Positions 22,101 to 34,297 of a DNA stretch of 64,000 nt are shown one piece after another. Under the pieces are notes generated by a model, which saw only the letters and a list, made by a program, of their open reading frames with translations, was not told where the DNA came from and made no database searches. This DNA comes from Struthio camelus (Eukaryota; Chordata; Aves; Struthioniformes; Struthionidae), in assembly GCF_040807025.1 (NCBI RefSeq), contig NC_090952.1:29199068-29263067 (forward strand), in the 5' to 3' direction. The position numbers and the translations under genes were made by a program. The stretch's first letter is position 1. The number at the start of each line of letters is the position of its first letter.

Positions 22101-24964
22101 GGGGATGTAATCATTCCCCAAAGGGCTTTGGCCAGTCTAGTAGATAGTCCACAATGAATCCAGACCCTGTCGGGTAACGCTGGGTGTTTCAAAGTGCCTG
22201 CCTGCAACTACTTCTAGAAAACTGAACACCAGAGGGCAGGCAATCTTCAGCAAGGGCCAGACTGGCTCAAATAACTGGCCCCGGAGCCATCTCAGATTTC
22301 CGCTTAGACCTGAATCTAAAATATTTTGCCAATAACTTCAGTGCTGCATGTGTTTCCTGGCATGGTTTCTAGTAACACCAGGTGCTAAAAGCAGCCTCCT
22401 TCTGACACTGAGGACCATGCCTGTGACTGACTGGCTGGAGCCCGCAGGATCTAGTTGCGCTCAGCAATTAGACCTTAGAAACAAAATGAGAGAGAAGCAT
22501 TTCACACTTGCTGCCTCTAAGCAGGCACCATAGCAGTGCTGCTCCTACAAGCTGTGGAGAGAGAAAGGGGCTACCAGAGGAGAGGCCAGCTTGATGTCAA
22601 TTCTGCTGTAGAAAGTACTTTAAACTTCTTTAAATAAGTTATTGAATATTCATCTAAATGTTGATTTGAATAGGATCATATCATGGTCTCTTTCATCAGA
22701 GTGCAATGTTGGTGTTACTCAGCTTCTTTCCTACGTTTTTCTTTGCTCTGTCAAGCTTACTTACATGATGGTTATTTTCCTCTAGTCCTCATGGACATCT
22801 CATAGTTCCCAAACCTATATGCTCTACAGAGTTTCTTAATCGGATCTTTTAAGGTTTTTGATAGCAAATTAATCTTGTCCTGCTGTTTTAAAAATACCTG
22901 TTTACCCCAGCTGCTGTTTAATATTTTCCATAGCAGTTTTTCATCTAGGTACTAGCTGTCATTATTTCTCCTTATTTGATAGGAATTCCTTGCCTGTTTA
23001 ACATTCAAGCATAGGTTAAACATATTCATTGACTGCTTGTCTTCTGTACTAACATTAGAAAATTCCTGACCAAACACTTTGTTAAAAACTTGTCTCGCTA
23101 ATAATATAGCAGAGTTCAGAAAGCTTTTTTTATTTTAAATACCACTGGCCATAGTTTTCTCCTTGTCCCTTTGTTTCCTTAATCAATCACCTTTCTGCAA
23201 CTCCTTGCTATTATTTAATATTATTATCAAATACCCCTTCTTTTTTTGTTTCTTCTTAAGAAATCCAAAGTAGCTCCTTCCAAAATTGTCCTTTATTGAA
23301 CTAATGAATAACAAAAGTGCGGGAACTGAGAACTTCTGGTTTCTAAACTCAACTTTACCTGCAGACATAAGCAAATTACTTTGACCCAGTTGTGCTCTAG
23401 CTAGGATTTTTTTTTTTTTCAATTTTCTTGGATTGAATCCTGGGAATAAGAGTCATCACTCGCCTAACACAATCTTTAAGGTGTCCGTTTTTATTCACTA
23501 TAAGCAAGTAACTTCTGAAGAGAGACTTATAGTGTCTTAGAAAAGATACAGTAGAGACTTTCTTTTAAGAATAAAAATGTAAATTATTGATACACATTTT
23601 TGATTGTTCTTTTCCAGCACATGTCTATGAAGTAAAACTGTGAGTATAATCCTTTATCTAACATTCTGAGGAGGCTTTGAGGACTGTATCAGAGCAGAAA
23701 AAAAATTTTGCCACTTAGCTGTCAAGATGAAAAATCTCTTCCTCAGTATGGATGAGGAGATTAAAAGTTATCTCAGTGGTACATTTTATGGATGTTTTGT
23801 GGGCTTTCCACATCAACATATAACGGAGGAAGAGAGATCTTTTGCTTTGCAATATTAGAATAATAAAAATGAGTGAGAACTGTTCAATTACTTCTCAGAC
23901 CAATGAGGCTGAGTGAAGATTGTTGTCCAGGATAAATTCCCAGTGTTTTTCCAAATTCAAAAAATAGGAATTCCCCTCTTTCTAGAGAGCCAGTACTCCT
24001 GATACACGAATCACATGCTGATGTTATCCCCAAAAAATCCTTGGCTCAAGTTGTCTCTTTTAATCATAGCTTGGGCAGGATATTATAGCTATTTCTAAAC
24101 TCAAATGTCAGCATCCTGTTCTACTTGTAACTTAGGCTTTTCATTTTGTCATGCATAATAATCTAGACAAAACATACAGGGAGAATCACTTATCTGGGTA
24201 TAAATTAAAATACGGATGACTTGAATGTCATGATACAATGTGCCAGTGATGCTTACCTAGATGCTACGTTTCCCAAACGGTCTATAAAATGGCATGTTGA
24301 AGTAACAGTTGAGCCGTGAGCAACTGAATACATGATATGATGGTATTTGTTCCCGCAGATGTATCTTCATTTTAAAGGATGTTAGGTGCCTTAAGCCACA
24401 TGGTGCATATGGGCTGCATTAAGCTTGCCATTTTCTTCACTGTTCTCTGTATCCTTATTCTGCAAAGAGCAATTGTCTGATTATAGCGTTCCAAGAAGTG
24501 ATATCATAAGGCTTGTATTGCTTAAGTATCTTTTGCTGCCTCTGAAACTCTCCCTGAACTTGTAGCAATGTTGATATAACGTCCAACATTCTTCTGGAAG
24601 CCAAGGATGAGATTTTTTCCTTCAGGATACTGTTATAACTAGGTGGCTCGGGCTTACCTGGCTCTGAGTCAGATCAGAATCCAGCTCAAAATCTCTTTAA
24701 CTTGGAGATACTTTGTCTACTCTAGTTGCAACTTTTCTTTCATATTGTATTTTTTTCAGCTATAACAACTCAATGAGAGCAGAGGCTTCTTCAAGATTTG
24801 ATAGTGTGGGTCTTTATGAAGAACCCATCTCCTCTACTGAAAACAACTATGTGACAGAGCCCATGAAAAGCAACAGATCTGAAGAAACAAACATGAAAGA
24901 GAACAAATATGACGCACTTGGAAATGCAAAGGAATCTGAATATGAAGTGGGGGACACTGTATAA
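16125..24964 (+). CDS. VSIG4: VSIG4 (CRIg) copy A: V-set and Ig-domain complement receptor, 415 aa
   Basis: Single-pass Ig receptor; mammalian VSIG4/CRIg is a tissue-macrophage receptor for C3b/iC3b and a T-cell co-inhibitor. Exons are 16125-16179, 17546-17902, 18557-18838, 19182-19250, 20579-20656, 20738-20806, 21639-21749, 23618-23639 and 24760-24964; they sum to 1248 nt and stay open throughout. Residues 1-19 are a signal peptide, about 20-137 the V-set (Cys41/Cys113, WKG and LPCTYVP motifs, SGDH, VTW), 138-231 the C2-set (Cys164/Cys209, GSPPISYRW as in human VSIG4), 232-303 a Thr-rich stalk, about 310-334 the membrane span, and 335-415 the tail. The tail has HVYEV and NNYVTEP, resembling human HVYEA and NNYSDEP as I recall them. 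It lies directly downstream of HSF3, as expected from synteny. The start ATG has a good context (A at -3, G at +4). Confidence 0.88.
17546..17902 (+). CDS. VSIG4: VSIG4-A exon 2, V-set domain
   Basis: 357 nt, phase 1-1, acceptor TTTCTTGCAG, donor GTAAAT. Canonical V-set features are Cys41 in LPCTYVP, Trp in TVIWTV, the DxGxYxC motif (DRGTYTC), and the family signatures SGDHI and CQVTW. Asn-X-Ser/Thr sites are at NVS and NNS. It is about 62% identical to the V domain of copy B with no gaps. In mammals this domain contacts C3b. Confidence 0.92.
18345..18900 (+). repeat. Identity tract shared with 37748-38303 (C2 exon and flanks)
   Basis: About 556 bp with no difference seen by eye from copy B at a constant offset of 19403. 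It begins at GCAATTGGAATGGGTGG in the V-C2 intron, covers the whole C2 exon and runs about 60 bp into the next intron. After a 7-bp indel it decays within about 50 bp. Sequence on both sides is clearly homologous but diverged. Confidence 0.9.
18557..18838 (+). CDS. VSIG4: VSIG4-A exon 3, C2-set Ig domain
   Basis: 282 nt, phase 1-1, acceptor TGTCTTTCAG, donor GTGAGT. It encodes a C2-set fold with LTCVATGSPPISYRW and SDSGKYYCEAENRVG. The exon and its flanking intron sequence are identical to those of copy B. The final residues lead into the stalk. Confidence 0.93.
19182..19250 (+). CDS. VSIG4: VSIG4-A exon 4, stalk
   Basis: 69 nt, phase 1-1, acceptor CAACTTACAG, donor GTGAGG. It encodes DLPTTTVALESGVGTSERYQ followed by TTT, a Thr/Ser-rich membrane-proximal stalk likely to be O-glycosylated. 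It is homologous in length and opening (ATCTGCCC) to exon 6. Confidence 0.8.
19902..19962 (+). pseudogene. Decayed duplicate of the VSIG4-A stalk exon
   Basis: This segment and the 140 bp after it align with exon 4 and its downstream intron: GAGAGATACCAAAC-like GGGAGATAACAGAA, then shared GGAGGTTTAATGCCAGTGC / GGAGGGTTAACACCAGCAT. The acceptor (CTCCCCCCAG) survives. The donor position now reads AAGTGCAGG, and use of it would give 61 nt and shift the frame. I read it as a dead tandem exon copy. Confidence 0.6.
20579..20656 (+). CDS. VSIG4: VSIG4-A exon 5, stalk
   Basis: 78 nt, phase 1-1, acceptor ATTCTTACAG, donor GTACAC. It encodes EKNPTELVFRGTSVIPWTPR and GPTTVT, a Pro/Thr-rich stalk. The symmetrical phase means it can be skipped without changing the frame. 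Confidence 0.72.
20738..20806 (+). CDS. VSIG4: VSIG4-A exon 6, stalk
   Basis: 69 nt, phase 1-1, acceptor TTTTTGCAG, donor GTAAGC. It encodes DLPLTVMTSENDVGNPGKNH plus TTK and has an NHT glycosylation site. Same length and start as exon 4, so a product of exon duplication. Confidence 0.78.
21639..21749 (+). CDS. VSIG4: VSIG4-A exon 7, transmembrane segment
   Basis: 111 nt, phase 1-1, acceptor TTGTTCCAG, donor GTGAGT. It encodes about 24 uninterrupted hydrophobic residues (LYLIILIAVVCGAVVFLIVF and ILCI) followed by the stop-transfer RKPKS. No charged residue lies within the span. Confidence 0.88.
23618..23639 (+). CDS. VSIG4: VSIG4-A exon 8, 22-nt microexon (HVYEV)
   Basis: Only 22 nt, acceptor CTTTTCCAG, donor GTGAGT, phase 1-2. 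It encodes AHVYEVK, equivalent to the HVYEA motif just inside the membrane in human VSIG4. Copy B has a microexon of identical length and phase at 41042-41063, which supports the call. Confidence 0.83.
24760..24964 (+). CDS. VSIG4: VSIG4-A exon 9, cytoplasmic tail and stop
   Basis: 205 nt, acceptor TTTTTTTCAG, TAA at 24962-24964. Tyrosine motifs are GLYEEP (Tyr367), NNYVTEP (Tyr378), ENKYDAL (Tyr398) and SEYEVG (Tyr409). Tyr398 and Tyr409 have ITAM-like spacing but Gly412 stands where Leu/Ile is required. The tail ends in GDTV, a possible class III PDZ ligand. Confidence 0.87.
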
Positions 24965-25650
24965 GAACCAACAGTTCTCTACAGGTAGCAATCCTGAAGA
25001 GCACCCCCATCCAGGCAAAATTTATCTTCCTATTCACTTTTTTTTCCTCTGAAAAATAGGTTGAACAAGCAGTTTTTGATCCTCCATGTTTTATGGAGCC
25101 TTAAACTTCTGCAATGAAAATGCAAACCTTTTTTTAGAAACTTCACAGCTATAGATTGCTGTACAGGTCTCTTGATTTTGCTTTTCTTGATTCCTTTTCA
25201 CCACCTCTGTAGAAGAGAGCCCTTTGAAAACTAGGGTCTTCAGATCTCAGGCTGAAAGCACTGAAGTAGCCTTCTTGCTCTATATGGTCAAAAGGAACTT
25301 CATTCTCTTTATAAACAATCTTTGTCTGGTGTAGTAGAACTAGCACAAAGTATTGCTAAATAGCTCTATTCAACTTAGTGCATTAAAAAAGGCAGGAGAA
25401 TGCTGGCCTGGGAAGTGGTGTCTCTCTGCACGCTATCTGCCTAAAATACCACCAAAATGGCGTTACATCCTTTTTAAATGCAAGACGACTGTTAAAAGAA
25501 CAGCTGAAAGACAGCTTAAAGCTAGGTTATAATCAAGGCCCTTACCACACAAAGCAGCAGGTTGAAAAGAAATGTCCTGTGAATCCATCATGCTGTACTC
25601 AGTATGCCTTTCTGCAGTACACTCGCAATAAAATACAGACACTTTCTAAT
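24965..25650 (+). other. VSIG4: VSIG4-A 3'UTR
   Basis: From the TAA to just past the AATAAA at 25627. It contains no gene. A second AATAAA at 26003-26008 could extend it. Confidence 0.6.
25627..25632 (+). terminator. VSIG4: VSIG4-A poly(A) signal AATAAA
   Basis: Canonical hexamer in GCAATAAAATAC, 663 bp after the stop, the first in the 3'UTR. Confidence 0.6.
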
Positions 25651-28600
25651 TACAGTAAAAGCTGTCAGTTTTAGAGCTGGACAGCTTAGGCAATTTTAAT
25701 ATTATAACAAATATTATTTCTGAGAGCAACTTTTCTATTCTACTTTTATTGCACTACTAATATTTGAAAGAGATTATATACTTTTCCTTAAGCTTGTGGC
25801 TAGGATTGTGTACATATGCCTAAATTACTTTGATACAAACATGAATATTTGTACATGACCTGCTCATCTTTAAAATGCCAGCAAGCACTCATTATTGCAG
25901 ATATCCAGTAGTTACTCATGAAGTGCTTTCCTTACAACTTAAAAGGTATGAAGGTAAGTAGGGAGGTGCAAAGCTTTGTTATTCATAATTTTTACTATCC
26001 TGAATAAATCAATAATGCAGATAGTACCAAGTTACAGGAGAGCCTTTTTATAATGAATAGTAGGGCAGTATCGTGTCAGACCAAAAGCAGTGCTGATGGA
26101 GAACAAGGGAGAACATGAGCAGAGTGTACTAAAACATGACCAGCATAAGGATGATGGCTAGGCAGTATTGTTTACAGTTTCTCAAAACAAAATGGAGCAG
26201 ACATCAGTTAAAACAATTTGGTAGCAGTTTTAAGAGAGATAAGAAGTACTTCTGATATGTAATACATAACTGAGCATGGAACACATTGTTGCTCGTCTAC
26301 TGCTATGAAAGCCCAAACTACATGGAGGCTCCATGAGTAATTAGAAAAATTAATGATATAAAGGTCATCAATGACTATTAAACACAAAGAATCAGGGATA
26401 TTTTACCAGTGCATATAAGTGGTCTTGCACTTCTTCCCTAAACTTCCTGTATCACAAGTTTCATTTCTCTTTGTTAATAACATAAAAATCAAGGGCTGGG
26501 CAACCTCCCTTTCAAAGGGAGAGGGAACAAAAGAACGGTAGGTTTTGCTGGTGATAATGTCTTGGAAAAAATTTATCAACATGTGCATGTAGCTTAAAAA
26601 ATGTGGGGAAACAAATGAAAATCATTAAAACTCAGATTTGTGAAGTTAGCAAATTTTGTTGTGCTTCTCCTTATTTTGCCTATAAGGCTGGGTGTGCATG
26701 AATATCTGCATGTGCCTATGAATTCAGCTCCTAGGTGCTTATCACACCTCTCTACTTGAAAGCAGAGGAATTGTACATCTGCTGGAGTTTGGGATATGTT
26801 TTGGATGTTGTGTTGGGTGATATTTGTAGACTGTAGTCAGCCATAGTTGAGGAGATAGAAGATGCAAGAGTTTCTGCTAGTCCAGTTTGAGATTAGGAGT
26901 TAGTGAAATAAGATATTTTGCATGTGGTAGAAAATGAGTCTTATTATGGAGAATGAAAAAAGCTAGTGAAGTCTTACCAATGTTTTTTCCTAAGGAAGAA
27001 GATGAGTAGGGAGGGAGAACTCTTGCATTCATACTGCAAGACACACAATTACCACTAAAAGTTTTCTAGAGGGCAAAAGAAAAATTGTAACTGGACAATG
27101 AGATGCAATGATAAATCAACAGTCATGAAATCTTTTGGATAACTGTTGCATTTGCTTGTCTTTCAGCTCTAGGTGAGGTTGTGGTTTTTGGAACTCTGCA
27201 GTAATGTCCTCTTAGAAGAAGAAATTAAAAGAAAAAAGTTTGTGTGCTTGTTTGGCCAGGGGTCATGTTAGGAAGAGAATGCTAATGTTACTGGACAGCA
27301 GCCCACTCCTTTGAGGTCCATCTCAGAAACTAGCTCATTACAATGAGAATATAGGGCTTCAGCAATATATGGAGCAACTGGAAAGCAGAAGTACTCCAAA
27401 ATCAAGTGACAGGGTGTTGGAGGGAACATTTGAGAAAAGAGGTGTGGGGATGACGTGTGTTGCTTGGAGAATGAGGAGAAAGGAGCTTGTCTTTTTTGTA
27501 AGTGGAGGTGGTAGGTACAGCCAACAGCCCCAGAAAACTTCTCCCTTCAGGACAGAGTTGAGCTCTGTATGAACAAAAGAACAGTAATGCTGTCAGCACA
27601 GCAAACTATTCCCTAGCAGTATTTCCATTGCTGCTGGTTTTGACCCCATGTGCTGTGCTAGTTAGAGGCAGTTATTTTAAGCAGTGTAGCCTCTACTATC
27701 AGTTCTCAAGAGTTAGCTGGTTTTTTCCTTATTTTCATCTTTGTTTTCAGAGAGAAGTTGTGGGTTTTGCGCTAGATGATGGTACCCCTTTCCCCCCCCC
27801 CCCCCCCAACAAAAGGATGTAGGTGAAGTTGGAGTGCCATTACAATTGGATGGAGACACCCATGTCAGTAAATACACTGCACCAGAACGATGCGTTTTCT
27901 CTGAGGGGAGTGTGGTGATGCTTGATATACTTGGCATGACTGCTACCACTAAACAAACTGATGCCTCACTCTGACTGCCCTGATGTTACTTGCACAGTTG
28001 TCCATCTGGTGTGATGTGGGGGGGGGGAATGTTTTATATCTCACAGGCAGAGCTCTGGCACAAAAAAAGAGCATTAAGAAGTCAAGTAGCAATACAGATA
28101 CAGAAACAAAGAGGATTCCAGTGAAGGGCAGGTTGGTTACAGCACGATCCGAGTATATCCAAGCACTCTCGCTGTCCATATCCTATGGATGATGGCTTTC
28201 ATTTATTCTACAGCTGTATTTCAGCTGTGCTGCAAATTCAAAAACCAATTCAATTTCAGTTGTGTTGCAAAACTACAGATGATGCAGCCCTGCAAACATG
28301 GATAAATAGCAGTTTTGTATTGGCTGGACAACTGTAATGTGGAGCTGATGAGGTAAAATAAACTGTTTTAAGGCCAGCAGTAAAAATCAGGCTCATGAAA
28401 CTAAGAAGAAATCGATTAACTAGGTTCTCTGCATGGTTTGTATCGCAGAGGGTGCACCAGGATTGCATGCACTGTTGGACAGCAGGATAATGTAAGATAG
28501 GGATTGTATCCTAATCCAGCATGGGATATCTCTGGGGAAAAGAGAGCAGTTGCTGTGCGTCCCGTGGAGTACATTGCAGCTCCTTATGGTACTTCAGCAA

Positions 28601-31600
28601 GCCAGGAAGATGAACTGAGGTTAAGGCAGACCTTCCCAGACCAACACTTCTGTTTACCAAAATCAGAGTTCAGCTAGCCTTTATGGAGCTACTCGAGGAG
28701 GAACAGGAAAGCCTGCAAATAACAGGCCTTGTGAGAGCAGTGAGACTGTCAAAACCATCAGTAGCCAGTAAGAGTGTGAGAACTGCAGGTAAAGGAAAGA
28801 TTTGTACTGACCTAATAGCTGAATCTGTGAAGCCCACCTGTACTCACCTCTAGGTGAGGCAAGGATGTGGGCACAAGCAAGAAATGAATGCTCGGCCAAC
28901 AGCATATGTAGATTGCTTGCTTACCGCTAGGAAGCGCTTAAAAGGGTTTGACTGAGGTAACGGACAACCCAGAACTGATGTGACCTGGAGAGTCCTGGTA
29001 AGGGAAGTTAATTTTCAGAAAGGTCACTTGTACATCATGTTCATTTTGCATGACTCAGGCCTTGAAAGAGAAGCTCATTTACACTAACTTTCTGGTTCTT
29101 TAGGTGGATCAAAGTTTGTGTTCTCATGACTGTCTGTACTGTTGTGCGGCTAATACAGTCAACTGCTCTGAAACATCCCCAAAGTATTTAGTAAACCTGA
29201 TTCTGTTCAATCAGTTCTGTGAGTTTGCTATGGCTGCACCTAGTATCTAGTATCTTGCAGTAAAATTTGTCTTTTTTTTCCCTGGATGCAAATAGTTCAT
29301 AAAGAGTACTTTCTTTCTCCCTTACCTACTTTTGGTGGTTTGCACAAAACTCAGTATTGCATGTCACCCCGCTGCAGACTGGAAAAGTTATTTGCCTCAC
29401 CAGGAAAACACTGTAGCAAACTCTATTCTGCCAGAGGCTAGAGAATCTCAAAGCGTGAGGGTAAGGATTCAGGCTCTGCGGAGCTGGGGCCTATGAGTAT
29501 CCAAGGTCCCGTCTGTACTCCTTTTAAATATTTCGTTATAATAAACCAGGTAACTAGGCATAATGTCTGAGACGTTCCAGACTTTTTCTTCTCCAGACTT
29601 TTTCTTCATACTTTCAGATGCAAAACTATGAGGAGTCCCTTTAGAAAGAAGGAAATGGGCAGACTGTGTGACTCAAGGAGGAGAAAACTAGGAGATATGT
29701 CTCTGTCCAAAAGGAAAGCTAATGTTAAGTAAATCACATTTGAGGAACTACAGTTCTTGGTGTTTGTTTTAGCTAAGTAGTCAACTTTTATCCTTTATAA
29801 TTATAGCTTCAGGAAGTCTTGCATGTCCGGTTCAGAAAATAGTCATATCAGCAGTTTTAGCTTAGGTTTTGAGCTTGTGATGGGGCATGTTTTCCCCCAA
29901 ATCCAACTTCTTTTAAAGTCTTTTGAATAGGAGATAAGTGGTAAGGACAAGCTTCTCTTACCAGTCATGAGCCAGGATGTACAAATGGCTGGTTTTAAAT
30001 CCTGTCTCTGAAAATGGACTCATTCACTCTTTCAGAGATGTTGTTTGAATCTTAAGAGTGCTTTTTTCTCTCCAGGCAGGAAACTTTGAAATCTAGCTAG
30101 TGGCACCTTGGTGACAGAAAATGGGCAGATGGGGTACAGGCATTAGCCCACAAGCTAGATGTTTCTGTTCCAATTCAAACAAACTGGTTCCATACTGGTA
30201 GCTTCAGGAAAGAAGTTGAGAAGAAAAGGCAGCAAAAATTAACTTTCCATCATACCAGCAAGGATCCGATCTCAAGAGCATGCAGTGCTCTCCCTGTGTT
30301 GTTTTCCTCTGCAGGATAACAGCTGGTGGCACTCTTAGCCTGGAGCCTCACATATGTTTGCTGCACCACACCACACCCAGCTTGCTCCTCCAGGCTGCAT
30401 ATGCATGCCACAAGCAGGTTTTAGTGCAACAATAAGCAGAACTCGGCTCAAATCACATTCAGAAGGCCACCAAGCATGGATGTGCTTCTACTAGAAGAGT
30501 GAAATGAGATCTGCGCTTTGCTCATCAGTTGACAGAGTCTGTGAAAACGAAGGTAGTAATTGGTCTTCAGTGCCCTGCGCAGAGTTGGGAACAAGCCATC
30601 ACTGACAAACTGTAGCACTTCCAGAGAAAGGCCTGGCCTCAGCTGCTATGTAAACGCTTCCTAACTGAACAAATATCTGTTGTGATGGGACATAACTGGG
30701 GCAAAATCACGCATATTAACCTTCCCTCCTAGGCCCATCAGAAAATGGCTCCCTGTATTTCAAACATGTCTACCTTATGCTGAAATTTTATTCTGAATTT
30801 CTTGTGAACCCTAGACTTCCCATACTGACGTATGTGAGAGAAGACTTGCAGGGGAATCTGCTCTTTCTTTCTGTTTGTTATTCTTTCAAGCAGAGAAGAC
30901 TGTGCAGACAGAAATCTTCCCTGTTGGCACAACAACAAGCAAGTTGAAGGGAAATGAAATTATTCCTTGAAAGCATTTCAGTGGATGTGTTAAGAAATGC
31001 TCTTCTTAAAACTAAATGCTAAGGCATAAATATTGAATAAATAGCAACAAGCTGCTTTAGCGAGTGTTTAAATGCCTATAACAGAATCTACTAGGTCAGT
31101 AGATTTGCTTATATATGCATTTCTTATCTTCTGTAATTCCTTCTCCTGTTGTTAATAATTAGCAGGCACGTATTGATCCTACACATAACATCTGCTACTA
31201 ACTTTTGCATCTAGTTATAAAGGTACTCCTACAGAGTGTGCCCAGATCATCTCTCCTAGGTTAAAATCTGCTGCCCCCCCCCCGCCGCCATTTGTAAGCT
31301 GCACCCTCAGAAAACACTGCATGTGTTTGCAGAACATGAAGCATGATGGCTTTTGCACGAGTTTGACTATTGCAACAGGGATGGGTACAAAGACAGTCGG
31401 TGATGCTGTGAAAATGAGAGCACCAGGCAGTGATTATCTGCTCACCTGTAGATGGTAAAAACTTGTGTAACGTTAAATGCAGATGACTAGGTGGTTAACC
31501 TCTGGTTTCCTTATGTACCTTCTCTATATCCCTGGTAGATATGACTGCATCTATAGCTGTACCACAATCAGGCATAGTTTTGGCCAAGTGGTGAAAAAGG

Positions 31601-34081
31601 CAGCTGTTCCCTTCCTATTGTAGTAAAGAGCAGGATGTTGTTTTTAAATACCTCTTCTTCCCATTACCAAAGTGGTAGTGTACAAATTCGAGTTACTCCA
31701 GTTAGAGCATAAGGTTTTTTCTGTTCCCTGGCATCAGCTGACTGGGCTTAGGTGCTAGTTCTTATTTCCTCATACAGACTTAATAGTAGGAGGAAGAAAA
31801 AAAGAAACCCTCCCTGGACTGTAAGAGGTGGTGCACTTATAGGAAGGCAAAGGAAAAGCACTGCATTAGCAAGCTAGAAATATAAACCCACATCTTTTTC
31901 TTCATGTGTTCTCAACTTTTTTCACACCATGACTCAGACATCTGTGCGCTTCCAACTCCTCGAGATTCACAAATACTTTGTGCCTGCCCAAACACTGCTT
32001 TCTACATGAGACGGTTGGTCCCACAGTAGTTTAAAAGACGTGCTAATGCCTGGACTGCCGTGGTTTATGGGACATCTTTGCCTCTCTAAAGGGGACTATT
32101 GCATTTGAAAAGAAGGCAGGACCAGGGCAGGGAGCTGAGCTCACCCTGTGACTGCCCTCACAGATCTGCAATAGAGATTTCCCATGCATTTTCTGTGTTT
32201 AGTGGAAAATCACATTAAAAAATATTATTTCATTTAACTTTCTAAATTTTAAACAAATGAAAGATATCAGAAGATTTTACTAAAAAAACCAATAGCAATG
32301 TATCAAAAAATTGCTTATATTTTAGGAAATTTCATCACAAAAGAAAAGTTATAGAAAGACTTAGACTGAAAATTTCTTTTACTCTAAGTTCCATTTTCTG
32401 TTGAAAAAAAAACAGTAAAAGTGGCATCCTAAGGTTTTGTGGTCTGTAATATTTTGTTATTCCAGACTTTGTGTTCAGCATTGCTAAGGGTGATTTAAAT
32501 TGTGCCAGTTTCAGGTCTGAGAATGCATCATTCATCTTTCCTGAACTGCCAATCATACTTAGGTACTGAAATTCCTTATTACGTTGCAGTGATATTCCTT
32601 ATCATATGAACTCATTCTCAGTTGGTTTTAGTTGTCACACTGGTGCTAGTTCAGCTGGTAACTCCTATATTTGAGTTCGTCTCTGCCTGAATAATTAAAA
32701 AAAAAAAAAATTAGTCACATCATCTCAGCCGTTACTGGGAACAGAAAGGCTTAGACAAATATGCTTGCAGCCCATATCAATAAAATAGGAAACTGCTTCA
32801 GATCTGTAGTATTTTGTCTATGTTTTGGCTTTTAAGTAAATGAAATATATCAGTGCACTTTTTTTTTTAAGATAGTAGCAATATATTTAAAAATTAGCAG
32901 CAAGGGGGAAAAAAGGATGTATCTTTGTGCCTTTCAGCAAGAACTTGAATTTGGCAGGGGATGCTAAGGATGTACCTTTTGTTGTTTGCCATAGAAGTCT
33001 GCCCAAGCTGGGTCCAAGTCAGAACCTTGGGGAAAAAAGGGCTCAGACTGATAGGCAAAGAAGCTAGGGCTGGCTTTCCTCCTTATTCAGGTCACAGACT
33101 GACCTGCTCAGATGAGCGGGGTTGCATCAAAGAAGTTCCTTGCTGCAGAAGTTGGTACGTGTGCATGGTGGAAGAGCTAAGCGCCAACAGGAGGAGAAGA
33201 TAGTGAGGAAATGGAATTGAGCCTGCCCAGATTGGTCTCTGCCTTACTTATGCTCCTATGTGATCTTAGGTGAGTCAGTTCAAATTTCCCAAGTATAGGC
33301 TACTGTGCTTTCCATTTCTGGATGCCTGGTTAGAAGCCCTTATGGTGTGATGGATAGAGATGCTGAGCACTCCCAGCCACTCGCAAAGGTGATGGAAGCA
33401 ATGTTTTGGATGTCCCAAGTGTTGTGGGATGTTATTTACTCTGGAAAATCAGATCATCTGTGACCGCTGTAATTGACCATCCAAAACCAGGAGATATTTT
33501 AGACTTTCAATTCCTTGTGCCACAGTTCTTTGCACTTACAATGTGGCTAATATCATGCTTAGCCTTACAAAGGTGCTGGGAAGATGAACTGACTGATGGG
33601 CAGCAGCTCTATTCTAGAACCACAGAGGAAGATGGGATGACATAAATCATAATGTTAGAAGTGGAGGCAGTGAATTGACACCACCTGTCCTGTGCGTGGC
33701 AAAATAGTATGTAATTGTGTAAGTAATGCTAATGTCATCACACAAAAGTCTGAAAGTTGAATTCATGCTTCTCAAGCAGCCAGAACTTTGCTTTCCCTTG
33801 CTACTGAGTGCTTGACTGTGTAGTCATAATAAAGCTCTTTCATTGTGAAATGTCTGCAAACATGGAAAGAAAGGAAGCAAAAAAACAAAAACAAAAACAA
33901 AAAATACCCAGTTATGAAGAGAATAAAAAAAGAGCATTTAGAGCATCCCTTGGAGAAAGTCAGGAGAATGGTAAGAGAAGTGGATGGGGATAGCAGAACG
34001 TAAAATGGAAGCAGAAAGATCCTTATAGTCTTTGTTCATCCTTCAACCCAGTCATCAGTGAAATGGACTCGTGATATTTCA
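25651..34081. other. Intergenic DNA between the VSIG4 paralogues
   Basis: About 8.4 kb with no recognised gene. Contents seen: a (C)16 run at 27792-27807, G-run near 28018-28027, tandem CCAGACTTTTTCTTC near 29578-29606, A-run at 32698-32711, and a (CAAAAA)n stretch near 33885-33906. I found no further VSIG4 exon copy here. Confidence 0.5.
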
Positions 34082-34242
34082 GAAAGAAGGAAGGAAAAAG
34101 GGCAGCAGCACAGCCCGGATCCTAGATGATATATAGGACAGAAGAAAAGGAAGTATTCTTGACTTGCACTCTGGTCTCGGGAGTGTGGGTCTCTCTCTGA
34201 GTAAGTGGAGGGAAAGGAGGACAAACCTGCAGGTCCAGGAGA
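34082..34242 (+). promoter_or_regulatory. VSIG4: Proximal promoter/5'UTR of VSIG4 copy B
   Basis: Aligns with the block upstream of copy A (15977-16124): GAAGGAAGGAAAAAG, CAGCAGC, GGATCCTAGATGA and AGAAAAGGAAG are kept in the same order. There is no TATA box at a usual distance. The GGAA repeats could bind ETS factors such as PU.1 (inference). Confidence 0.5.
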
Positions 34243-34297
34243 ATGGAAAAAATAGTATGGATAGCAGTGTTTGTGAAGGCTTTCATCAGCTGTAGTG
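34243..34297 (+). CDS. VSIG4: VSIG4-B exon 1, signal peptide
   Basis: 55 nt, same length and phase as copy A. It encodes MEKIVWIAVFVKAFISCS, then donor GTGAGTAAATG as in copy A. The ATG context is good (A at -3, G at +4). Confidence 0.78.

Larger units (their letters stand above)
16180..24759 (+). other. VSIG4: Introns of VSIG4 copy A
   Basis: Seven introns exceed 300 bp. Apart from the dead stalk exon at 19902-19962, the identity tract at 18345-18900 and a T-run at about 20221-20240, I see no other feature or foreign insertion in them. The phases are 1 up to the microexon and 2 after it. Confidence 0.6.
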
